Shown here one piece after another: positions 1 to 5,748 of a DNA stretch of 9,332 nt. Source of the DNA: Micrococcaceae bacterium UBA6021 (GTDB lineage Bacteria > Actinomycetota > Actinomycetes > Actinomycetales > Micrococcaceae); the NCBI GenBank assembly GCA_002427975.1, contig DIZT01000096.1, positions 1-9,332 of the forward strand, read 5' to 3'. The notes beneath the pieces were generated by a model that worked only from the letters and a program-made list of their open reading frames with translations, was not told the origin of the DNA and searched no databases. Position numbers and translations under genes: made by a program. Numbering within the stretch: position 1 is the stretch's first letter; the number at the start of each line of letters is the position of its first letter.

Positions 1-284
1 TCCACCAGTCCGGCGGCTGCTGCGACGGGTCCTCGCCTATGTGTTATCCGGCCGGGGAGTTCATCACCGCGGAAGCGGACGTCCTCCTGGGGCTGTTCGA
101 CATCGCCGACGGCCCGGAGCCGCAGCCCCTCGAGTTCTGGATGTCCAAGGAGCAGTTCAACTACTGGAGCCACACCCATCTTACCGTGGACGTGGTCCAG
201 GGCCGGGGGAGCGGGTTCTCGGTTGAGGCGCCGGAAGGCAAACGGTTCCTGATCCGGTCAAAGCTGATGGACTGGCCCGTCTAG
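1..284 (+). CDS. DUF779 family protein, C-terminal part (5' end outside window)
   Basis: The reading frame is open from the first bases (full codons from position 3) to the TAG at 282-284, so the gene begins upstream and only its last 93 residues are visible. An internal ATG at 39 is probably not the start, because the upstream codons read HQSGGCCDGSSP and continue straight into MCYPAGEF. This HQSGGCCDGS-MCYP-GEF block, the later FWMSKEQFNYWSHTHLTVDV segment and the C-terminal SVEAPEGKRFLIRS are the pattern I recall for DUF779, a small soluble protein family (about 110-130 residues) of unknown biochemical role. The conserved Cys pair and His residues suggest metal or redox chemistry, but that is inference. 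In actinobacteria such genes often follow an aldehyde dehydrogenase gene, so one may lie just left of the window. The family call is fairly sure; the function is unknown. Confidence 0.85.
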   Translation, partial: HQSGGCCDGSSPMCYPAGEFITAEADVLLGLFDIADGPEPQPLEFWMSKEQFNYWSHTHLTVDVVQGRGSGFSVEAPEGKRFLIRSKLMDWPV

Positions 285-320
285 GTAGCCCACCAGCACG
301 TCATCCAGCACCGAACCACC

Positions 321-377
321 AGCGCGAACGGACACTTGAGGCCCTCCCGGCGAGGGCCCCAAGTGTCCGTTCGCGCT
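321..377. repeat. Long near-perfect palindrome between DUF779 gene and permease gene
   Basis: Arms 321-346 and 352-377 are complementary over 26 bp, with a 5-nt spacer (CCGGC). The single mismatch is A339 against C359; in a minus-strand RNA it would be a U-G wobble, so the stem would be fully paired. The arm begins AGCGCGAACGGACACTTG. It sits 36 nt after the DUF779 stop and could terminate that transcript, but no T-run follows on either side. A stem this long without a U-tract is unlike an ordinary intrinsic terminator. It may be a dispersed palindromic element of the REP or MITE type, which cannot be decided from a single copy. Confidence 0.75.
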
Positions 378-417
378 TAACCGGGGCGGGCCCGGCATCT
401 CATGATGCGGGACAGGT

Positions 418-447
418 GTGAACGTCCAGTGGGTGGACACGTATCGT
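418..447 (+). promoter_or_regulatory. Weak candidate promoter with internal dyad, upstream of permease
   Basis: GTGAAC (418-423) and TATCGT (442-447), 18 bp apart, could be -35 and -10 elements giving a leader of roughly 40 nt. A 5-bp inverted repeat GTCCA-N5-TGGAC (424-438) lies exactly in the spacer, where a repressor could bind. Both matches are weak, and a 5-bp dyad is expected by chance in a region this size, so this is only a suggestion. Confidence 0.2.
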
Positions 448-491
448 TGATGGGTCTGTTTCCAACACAAATCAGGATTGTGGAACTCCTT

Positions 492-2072
492 ATGAACCTT
501 CTCCGGACCAAATCCATCGAGCAGTCCATCGCCGACGCCGATGAACCCGGACGCCAGCTCAAGCGGTCGCTCAGCAGCTGGGACCTGATGATCATGGGTG
601 TCGCCGTCGCTGTCGGCGCCGGCATTTTCTCGGTGGGAGCCAAGGCCGCGGCCAACTTCTCCGGCCCGGCCGTGACCCTGTCCTTCGCCATTGCCGCCGT
701 CACATGTGCGCTGGCCATCATGTGCTACGCCGAGTTCGCCACAGCCATTCCGGTCGCCGGATCGGCCTACGTCTTTACGTACGCCACCATGGGCGAACTG
801 CTTGCGTGGATCATCGGCTGGAACCTGATCCTGGAACTGTTCACCGCAGCGGCCGTGATCGCCAAGTACTGGGGCATCTACCTCAGCAAGGTGTTCGCGC
901 TGATGGGGGCCACAGTTCCGCCGGCGCTCTCGCTCGGGGGCGTGGACCTCTACTGGGGCGCCTTCCTCATTGTTGCGGTCTTCACTGTGCTCCTGGTACT
1001 CGGCACCAAGCTCTCCGCCCGCGTGGGCAACGTCTTCACCCTGATCAAGATCGCCGTTGTGCTGTTTGTGATCGTGGTGGGCTTCACCTACGTGAAGTTC
1101 GAGAACTACGCGCCGTTCGTGCCCGCCGCGGAACCCACCGCCGGCGGCGCCGCGGACGTCATGAAGCAGTCGTTCTTTGGTTTCCTCACCGGCGCCGCGC
1201 CTGCCCACTACGGCACGCTGGGCATCTTCGCCGGTGCGGCCCTGGTCTTCTTCGCCTTCATCGGCTTCGACGTGGTGGCCACCTCCGCCGAGGAAGTCAA
1301 GAACCCGCAAAAGACCCTGCCGCGCGGCATCTTCGGCGGCCTGGCCGTGGTGACGCTGCTCTACATCCTGGTCTCCCTGGCGCTCACCGGCATGGTGTCC
1401 TATACGGACCTCGCGGCGGCAGAGACGCCCACCCTGACCACCGCGTTCGAGGCCGTGGGCAACACCACTGCGGCCAAGGTCATCGCCTTCGGTTCCCTGA
1501 TCGGCCTCACCACCGTCATTATGGTGCTGCTGATGGGACTGTCCCGCGTGGTGCTGGCCATGAGCCGCGACGGATTGCTGCCGCGTGCGCTGTCCAGGAC
1601 CAGTGAAAAGCGTTCGACGCCGGTCCGCCTCCAGATCATCTGCGGCGCCGCAGTGGCACTCGTGGCCGGCCTGACCAACGTGGACCTGCTCGAAGAAATG
1701 ATCAACATCGGCACGCTGTCGGCGTTCGTCGTGGTGAGCCTGGGCATCCTGGTGCTGCGCAAGAAGCGCCCGGACCTGAAGCCATCCTTCCGCGTCCCGT
1801 TCGGCAAGGTCCTGCCCGTGGTTTCCGCCGTGCTGTGCCTGTACCTGATGACCAACCTCGCCGTGGAGACGTGGATCTTCTTCGCGGGCTGGCTCGTCAT
1901 CGGCATCGTGATCTACTTCGCCTACGGCCAGCGGCACTCCCGCCTGAACGAAAAGTTCGCCAAAGCAAAGTCCGCCGTGGATGGCACGGGCTCCGCCCCG
2001 GACGTCGAAGCTGACGCCCCCACCGACGCCACGGATGTCGCAATCCAGGACGAGGCACTTACCCGCACGTAA
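492..2072 (+). CDS. APC superfamily cationic amino-acid permease (CAT/YfnA-like)
   Basis: This is a 526-residue inner-membrane transporter that probably takes up an amino acid, possibly a basic one, by symport or exchange. It has about twelve hydrophobic segments. The APC signature GAGIF is at residues 42-46 in the first membrane helix. CYAEFATAIPVAGSAY (78-93) and GELLAWIIGWNLILE (101-115) follow, then FIGFD (256-260) with AEEVKNPQKTLPRGI (266-280), typical of the cationic amino-acid transporter (CAT) branch. The C-terminal 50 residues form a charged Ala/Asp/Thr-rich cytoplasmic tail. I chose the ATG at 492, where MNLLRTKSIEQSI resembles family N-termini and GGA lies at 482-484. An in-frame ATG at 402 would add 30 residues that do not resemble the family. 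It is monocistronic by appearance and converges with the DUF2461 gene. The exact substrate cannot be read from sequence. Confidence 0.9.
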   Translation: MNLLRTKSIEQSIADADEPGRQLKRSLSSWDLMIMGVAVAVGAGIFSVGAKAAANFSGPAVTLSFAIAAVTCALAIMCYAEFATAIPVAGSAYVFTYATMGELLAWIIGWNLILELFTAAAVIAKYWGIYLSKVFALMGATVPPALSLGGVDLYWGAFLIVAVFTVLLVLGTKLSARVGNVFTLIKIAVVLFVIVVGFTYVKFENYAPFVPAAEPTAGGAADVMKQSFFGFLTGAAPAHYGTLGIFAGAALVFFAFIGFDVVATSAEEVKNPQKTLPRGIFGGLAVVTLLYILVSLALTGMVSYTDLAAAETPTLTTAFEAVGNTTAAKVIAFGSLIGLTTVIMVLLMGLSRVVLAMSRDGLLPRALSRTSEKRSTPVRLQIICGAAVALVAGLTNVDLLEEMINIGTLSAFVVVSLGILVLRKKRPDLKPSFRVPFGKVLPVVSAVLCLYLMTNLAVETWIFFAGWLVIGIVIYFAYGQRHSRLNEKFAKAKSAVDGTGSAPDVEADAPTDATDVAIQDEALTRT

Positions 2073-2159
2073 GCCCACGGTTGCGCACCCACCGGACAAA
2101 AGGACTACCAGGTTCCTGAGGGCTAATGGTCCGACGTGTGCCGGATAGACCTGGCCGCG

Positions 2160-2795
2160 TCAGGGCGCCGCGTGCTGGCCGACCCACTCCACCAAGGGCC
2201 GCAACTGGTCCCACAGCGCCGCGATTTCCTGCGCCGCGGCCGGCGAATCCACCCATTCCGGCTGGCCCAGATCGATGCGGGCGGACAGCGACTTGTGCTT
2301 GAGCAGCTCCGTCCGGGGATGGTCCTTGTCGAAACCGCGAGGGACTGTCTTGAGCTTTTCGCCTTCCACCGCAAAGCCGGCGGCAGCGACGCCGTCCACG
2401 ATGTGCCGCAGCGATTCACCGGTCCCGGACGCGTCCACGGAGTTCCGGAAGCGGGCCAGCTGGGCCGGCGTACTTGCGTGGCAGCCGCCGCCCACCAACA
2501 GGCCGTCGGCGCTCACCTGCAGGTAGTAGCCCACGCCCTCCCGGGCCGACGCGAGGGCTCCCTGGGCCGTTTTGTAGGGTGATTTGTCCTGGGAGAACCT
2601 GATGTCCCGGTTGGGCCGGAAGATCTTTCCCGGCCCGAACCGCGGCTCCAGCTCGGCCAGCAAGGCCGTGACCGGGTCCCGAATCAGGGTGTCGTAGCTG
2701 CTCTTGTGCTCCAGCCACCACTCCCGGTTGTTGTTGTGCTCAAGTTCGGCATAGAAATCGAATGCCCCCGCGGGGATGCCCTGGAAAGTACTCAT
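2160..2795 (-). CDS. DUF2461 / TIGR02453 family protein
   Basis: This 211-residue soluble protein belongs to the DUF2461 (TIGR02453) family of unknown biochemical role. Family landmarks are the N-terminal FxFYxxLxxNNxREWW-type block (here residues 12-27, AFDFYAELEHNNNREWW), the central RDIRFSQDKSPYKT (63-76), and a later glycine-rich strand GLLVGGGCHASTP (98-110). The start is ATG at 2795, preceded on the minus strand by AGGA with a 7-nt gap. It has no signal peptide or membrane segment. It is convergent with the permease gene, 87 nt away, and I see no convincing terminator there. It lies downstream of the catalase gene on the same strand, but a strong hairpin separates the two, so it is probably transcribed on its own. 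The family call is confident; the function is unknown. Confidence 0.88.
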   Translation of the reverse strand: MSTFQGIPAGAFDFYAELEHNNNREWWLEHKSSYDTLIRDPVTALLAELEPRFGPGKIFRPNRDIRFSQDKSPYKTAQGALASAREGVGYYLQVSADGLLVGGGCHASTPAQLARFRNSVDASGTGESLRHIVDGVAAAGFAVEGEKLKTVPRGFDKDHPRTELLKHKSLSARIDLGQPEWVDSPAAAQEIAALWDQLRPLVEWVGQHAAP

Positions 2796-2856
2796 GCAGT
2801 GATCCTAGGGACCGCAGGCAACTCCAGCCAGAGCCGCTGGCCCGTATGTGGAAACA

Positions 2857-2893
2857 CGTCCGCCCCGCCACGGAAACCGTGACGGGGCGGACG
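2857..2893 (-). terminator. Intrinsic-type terminator of the catalase transcript
   Basis: Arms 2857-2873 and 2877-2893 pair over 17 bp around an AAA spacer. The outer 11 bp (CGTCCGCCCCG on the plus strand) and the inner 5 bp are perfect. The one mismatch (C2868/A2882) becomes G-U in minus-strand RNA, so the stem is complete only in the catalase direction. A short U-rich run (TGTTTCC) follows on the minus strand. The hairpin begins 24 nt after the catalase stop codon. Confidence 0.8.
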
Positions 2894-2916
2894 CTGCACC
2901 ACAGGGGGCAGAATAA

Positions 2917-4404
2917 CTAGCCGATCTTGTTGGCAGCCTCAGCGTCGGAATCAGGCGAGCCCGCACCCAGGTTGGCGCGCAGCTTGGCGCCGAGTTCAGC
3001 GTCAACGTTGGTCCAGTACTGGATGGCACGTTCCTTGATCCCGGCGTTCTTCACGCCGCCCACGGCACCGGTGATGGTGTCCAGCAGACGGGCCTTGGCG
3101 CCGTCGTCGAACACCTCGCGGTACAACGTGCCGGCCTGGACGAAGTCGCCGTCCTCTGCGTGCAGGGAGTGCGCGGAGAGCGAGAGCTCGCCGTCGTTCT
3201 CCCAGCCGCCGGCCGGGGAAGCCGGCTCAACTGCAGCCGGGCCGCCCAGGGAGTTGGGGGCGTAAACCGGTGCGGACGGGGCGTTGAAGTGGTAACGCCC
3301 GGCGCCGTCCTGGCTGTAGTTGTTAACCTGGTTCTTCGGCTGGTTCACCGGGATCTGCGCGTGGTTGGTGCCCACGCGGTAACGGTGTGCGTCAGCGTAG
3401 GAGAAGATGCGGGCCTGCAGCATCTTGTCCGGCGAAGCGGCGATGCCCGGCACGAAGTTCGACGGCGCGAAGGTGGCCTGCTCGATCTGCGCGAAGTAGT
3501 TCTCCGGGTTCTTGTTCAGCTCCATGGTGCCCACGTGGATCAGCGGGTAGTCCGCGTGCGACCACACCTTGGTGAGGTCGAACGGGTTGAAGCGGTAGGA
3601 CTTGGCGTCCTCGTACGGCATGACCTGGACGTGCAGTTCCCAGGACGGGAAGTTGCCATCGGCGATGTTGTCCTGCAGGTCGCGGATGTAGAAGTCCGCG
3701 TCCGAGCCGGCCAGCTCTTCAGCCTGGTCACCGGACATGGTCTTGACGCCCTGGTTGGACTGGAAGTGGTACTTGACCCAGAAGCGCTCGCCCTCGGCGT
3801 TGATCCACTGGTAGGTGTGCGAGCCGTAGCCCTGCATTTCACGCCAGGAAGCCGGCAGGCCGCGGTCGCCCATGAGCCAGGTGACCTGGTGTGCGGATTC
3901 GGGGGACAGGGTCCAGAAGTCCCACTGCATGTCGGCGTCGCGCAGGTGGGTGCCCGGGAGGCGCTTCTGGGAGTGGATGAAGTCCGGGAACTTGATGCCG
4001 TCGCGGATAAAGAAGACGGGGGTGTTGTTGCCCACGAGGTCGTAGTTGCCCTCGGAGGTGTAGAACTTCACGGCGAAACCGCGGGGGTCGCGCCAGGTGT
4101 CCGGGGAGCCGCTCTCGCCGGCCACCGAGGAGAAACGGATGAGCATCTCGGTCTCAACGCCCGGCTGCAGGAACGCGGCCTTGGTGTACTTGGAGATGTC
4201 CGAGGTGGCCTTGAACGTACCGAACGCACCGCCGCCCTTGGCGTGCACTACGCGCTCCGGCACGCGCTCGCGGTTGAACTGGGCGAGCTTTTCGATCAGG
4301 TAGTGGTCCGTGAGGATGATGGCGCCGTCGGCGCCGACGGACTGTGCGTGCGCGTCGGAAGTGACGGGCGCGCCGGACTGTGTTGTTGAGATGTTCGCAG
4401 TCAT
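2917..4404 (-). CDS. katA: Monofunctional haem catalase (KatA type, small subunit)
   Basis: This 495-residue cytosolic catalase dismutates hydrogen peroxide to water and oxygen. The length and the lack of a C-terminal flavodoxin-like domain place it among small-subunit, probably clade 3, catalases. Catalytic residues are visible: distal His54 in RVVHAKG, Asn127 in DLVGNNTPVFF, and the proximal haem ligand Tyr336 in RIFSYADAHRYR, with Arg332 beside it. Other family blocks are RFSSVAGESGSPDTWRDPRG (90-109) and IRDGIKFPDFIHSQKR (133-148). The start is ATG at 4404, with AGGAG four bases upstream. It follows the Fur-type regulator by only 7 nt and shares its transcript, so it should be induced when that repressor is inactivated, most likely by peroxide or by metal status. 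A strong hairpin ends the unit. The N-terminal 27 residues before the conserved core are Ala/Thr/Ser-rich and variable in this family. Confidence 0.97.
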   Translation of the reverse strand: MTANISTTQSGAPVTSDAHAQSVGADGAIILTDHYLIEKLAQFNRERVPERVVHAKGGGAFGTFKATSDISKYTKAAFLQPGVETEMLIRFSSVAGESGSPDTWRDPRGFAVKFYTSEGNYDLVGNNTPVFFIRDGIKFPDFIHSQKRLPGTHLRDADMQWDFWTLSPESAHQVTWLMGDRGLPASWREMQGYGSHTYQWINAEGERFWVKYHFQSNQGVKTMSGDQAEELAGSDADFYIRDLQDNIADGNFPSWELHVQVMPYEDAKSYRFNPFDLTKVWSHADYPLIHVGTMELNKNPENYFAQIEQATFAPSNFVPGIAASPDKMLQARIFSYADAHRYRVGTNHAQIPVNQPKNQVNNYSQDGAGRYHFNAPSAPVYAPNSLGGPAAVEPASPAGGWENDGELSLSAHSLHAEDGDFVQAGTLYREVFDDGAKARLLDTITGAVGGVKNAGIKERAIQYWTNVDAELGAKLRANLGAGSPDSDAEAANKIG

Positions 4405-4408
4405 TTTT

Positions 4409-4414
4409 CTCCTA
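4409..4414 (-). promoter_or_regulatory. Catalase ribosome binding site fused to regulator stop codon
   Basis: On the minus strand TAGGAG is followed by AAAA and the catalase ATG. Its first three bases are the TAG stop of the Fur-type gene, so terminating ribosomes stop on the next gene's Shine-Dalgarno. This layout favours translational coupling and confirms both the 4404 start and the operon. The 4-nt spacing is slightly short. Confidence 0.8.
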
Positions 4415-4897
4415 TTTCTCGATTACTTGTGAGGGACGTTCAGAAGGAAGTTGTTGGGACTGCTGGCAGTCCTGGCAGATGCCCTGGTACATCACATCGG
4501 CGATCTGGATGGTCATCGGCTTGGAGTTTTCATCCCAGTGCGGGGTGAGGCAGGGAGCGTGTCCGACGGCGCATTCGACGTCCTCCACGCGGCCGCAGCT
4601 GATGCAGATGGCGTGATGGTGGTTGTCTCCAACGCGGGTCTCGTACAGGGCTGGGGAATGCGGTGGCTCGAACCGGCGCAGCATGTCCAGGTCGGTCAGG
4701 TCGCCGAGGACCACATAGACCGACTGTGCGGTGAGCTCGGGAAGTTCAGCGCGCGCAGCGGCCAGGATGGACTCCGCCGGGGAGTGGGGGTGATGTTCGA
4801 CGGCGGCCAGCACGGCGAGCCGCTGCTTGGTCACCCGGCGGCCGTGGGCATGCAGGGCGGCTGCCCATGCGTCGTGGCCGCCAAAGTGTTCCGTCAT
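4412..4897 (-). CDS. furA: Fur-family metalloregulator (CatR/FurA/PerR-like)
   Basis: This 161-residue DNA-binding repressor most likely controls itself and the adjacent catalase. The N-terminal winged helix includes GRRVTKQRLAVLAAVEHHPHSPAESIL (residues 19-45) and the recognition region TAQSVYVVLGDLTDLDML (56-73). The dimerisation and metal domain begins with the His cluster NHHHAIC (92-98). Two CxxC motifs, C98-C101 and C141-C144, form the usual structural zinc site. His93, His95 and Asp106 align by eye with the regulatory metal site of PerR (His91, His93, Asp104); the Asp85 position is less clear here (Glu86/Thr87). It could therefore sense peroxide through bound Fe(II), as in PerR or Streptomyces CatR, but that is inference. 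The start is ATG at 4897. GGAG lies only two bases upstream, so initiation may be leaderless or depend on an unusual leader. The stop overlaps the catalase ribosome binding site. Confidence 0.93.
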   Translation of the reverse strand: MTEHFGGHDAWAAALHAHGRRVTKQRLAVLAAVEHHPHSPAESILAAARAELPELTAQSVYVVLGDLTDLDMLRRFEPPHSPALYETRVGDNHHHAICISCGRVEDVECAVGHAPCLTPHWDENSKPMTIQIADVMYQGICQDCQQSQQLPSERPSQVIEK

Positions 4898-4913
4898 AAC
4901 TCCATTGAATCAC

Positions 4914-4936
4914 TTATTATGAGTCGATCACAATAA
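4914..4936 (-). promoter_or_regulatory. Probable Fur/PerR-type operator of the regulator-catalase operon
   Basis: This is an AT-rich 23-bp dyad in a GC-rich setting: half-sites TTATTNTGA and TCANAATAA separated by 5 nt, with 8 matching positions in each arm. It ends 17 nt before the regulator ATG. The -10-like CATAAT lies in it, so a bound repressor would block transcription. The shape (AT-rich inverted repeat directly upstream of an autoregulated Fur gene) fits PerR/Fur-family boxes, although the spacing is wider than the 7-1-7 PerR box. The stop codon of the upstream gene (4928-4930) lies inside the dyad. Confidence 0.7.
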
Positions 4937-5671
4937 GGCTTGGCTTACCTGCGGCAAATCCAGGAAATCTTGCATGGGGTTGACCGATTCTCCGGCCGCG
5001 CGGCCCATGGCATAGACTTCCAATCCGTCGGCGCCGGGCTCCGGCACCACGCAGCTCAACCCGGTCACGCCGGGGCGTTCGGTCAGGCCCTGGACGGCCG
5101 CGGCCAGCGCCAGCAGGTGGCCGGGTGCCAGGGGCCCGCCCGACACCTGCGCAAGCACCGTGTGGTGCGCGCCGGCCTTGAACCGTGGGGCCCTGGAAGT
5201 GATTTGCGGGTCCGGATCCGCGGGATGGCATATCGCGGCAGTGTCGCTGGCGAGCCGGCGCAGGGCGGCGCGGAGGCCGCCGTCGTACTCTTTGAGTTCT
5301 TGCGCCGCAGCCGGAACACGGCGCTGCGCGGGCAGGCGAAGCTGTTCGCCCGGGGTAACCGGCTCACCGTCCCAGCGCCCGAACACATGGAAGGTGGGCG
5401 TGGAGGACTCCACCTCCGGTTCGCCGATGGCCGCTCCGATGGGGTGCCACTGGTGCGCAAAAACCACCGTGCAACGGCTGGCCTCCAGGACATCGGCGAG
5501 GGCCTGCCGGGCGGCGTTGTGGCAGCGCAGCCAGTCGGCGGCCGAGCGGAGATCGAACGCAATGGCGGGATTCGTGAGGCGGATCAGGAGATGCCCGGCG
5601 TTCAGCGCAGTCCGGGGACGGGCAACCTCCCAGAACGCCGAGGCAAAAAGCAGCCGCCTGGACACATTCAT
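4928..5671 (-). CDS. Conserved-looking hypothetical protein, 247 aa
   Basis: I do not recognise this family. The start is ATG at 5671, supported by a good AAGGAG at 5679-5684 with a 7-nt gap; the frame is open further upstream to 5725, but no site supports that. The protein appears soluble and Ala/Leu/Arg-rich. Residues 44-63 (AADWLRCHNAARQALADVLE) look helical. The central segment CTVVFAHQWHPIGAAIGEPE (67-86), with His73 and His76, leads into FHVFGRWDGEPVTPGEQLRL (94-113). A second part (163-223) alternates predicted strands and an Ala/Leu-rich helix and ends in GLEVYAMGR. The spaced histidines could suggest a metal or hydrolase site, but they do not match a HIT or other motif I know. It is co-directional with the regulator and catalase, with 30 nt between its stop codon and the regulator ATG, so read-through into that operon is possible. 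Good codon usage and ribosome binding site make it a real gene. Confidence 0.75.
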   Translation of the reverse strand: MNVSRRLLFASAFWEVARPRTALNAGHLLIRLTNPAIAFDLRSAADWLRCHNAARQALADVLEASRCTVVFAHQWHPIGAAIGEPEVESSTPTFHVFGRWDGEPVTPGEQLRLPAQRRVPAAAQELKEYDGGLRAALRRLASDTAAICHPADPDPQITSRAPRFKAGAHHTVLAQVSGGPLAPGHLLALAAAVQGLTERPGVTGLSCVVPEPGADGLEVYAMGRAAGESVNPMQDFLDLPQVSQALL

Positions 5672-5748
5672 AAGCCAACTCCTTCCCCCGCCCGAGGATA
5701 CCAAGCGTGTGAGACAACACGACACTGATGCGCTATTAGGGTTGCAGG

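Noticed and set aside
258..2099. 613-codon open frame on the minus strand opposite the permease gene
   Set aside because: The product is a His/Glu/Gly/Arg-rich, low-complexity string with no family features. It is the mirror of the permease's GC-rich third codon positions.
3160..4389. 409-codon open frame on the plus strand opposite the catalase gene
   Set aside because: Val/Gly/Arg-rich sequence with no motif, fully antisense to a catalase whose catalytic residues are all intact.
5706..5721. Dyad CGTGT-N6-ACACG in the divergent gap before the MFS gene
   Set aside because: Could be an operator, but a 5-bp inverted repeat with free spacing is expected about once by chance in a gap of this size. 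No regulator gene is adjacent.
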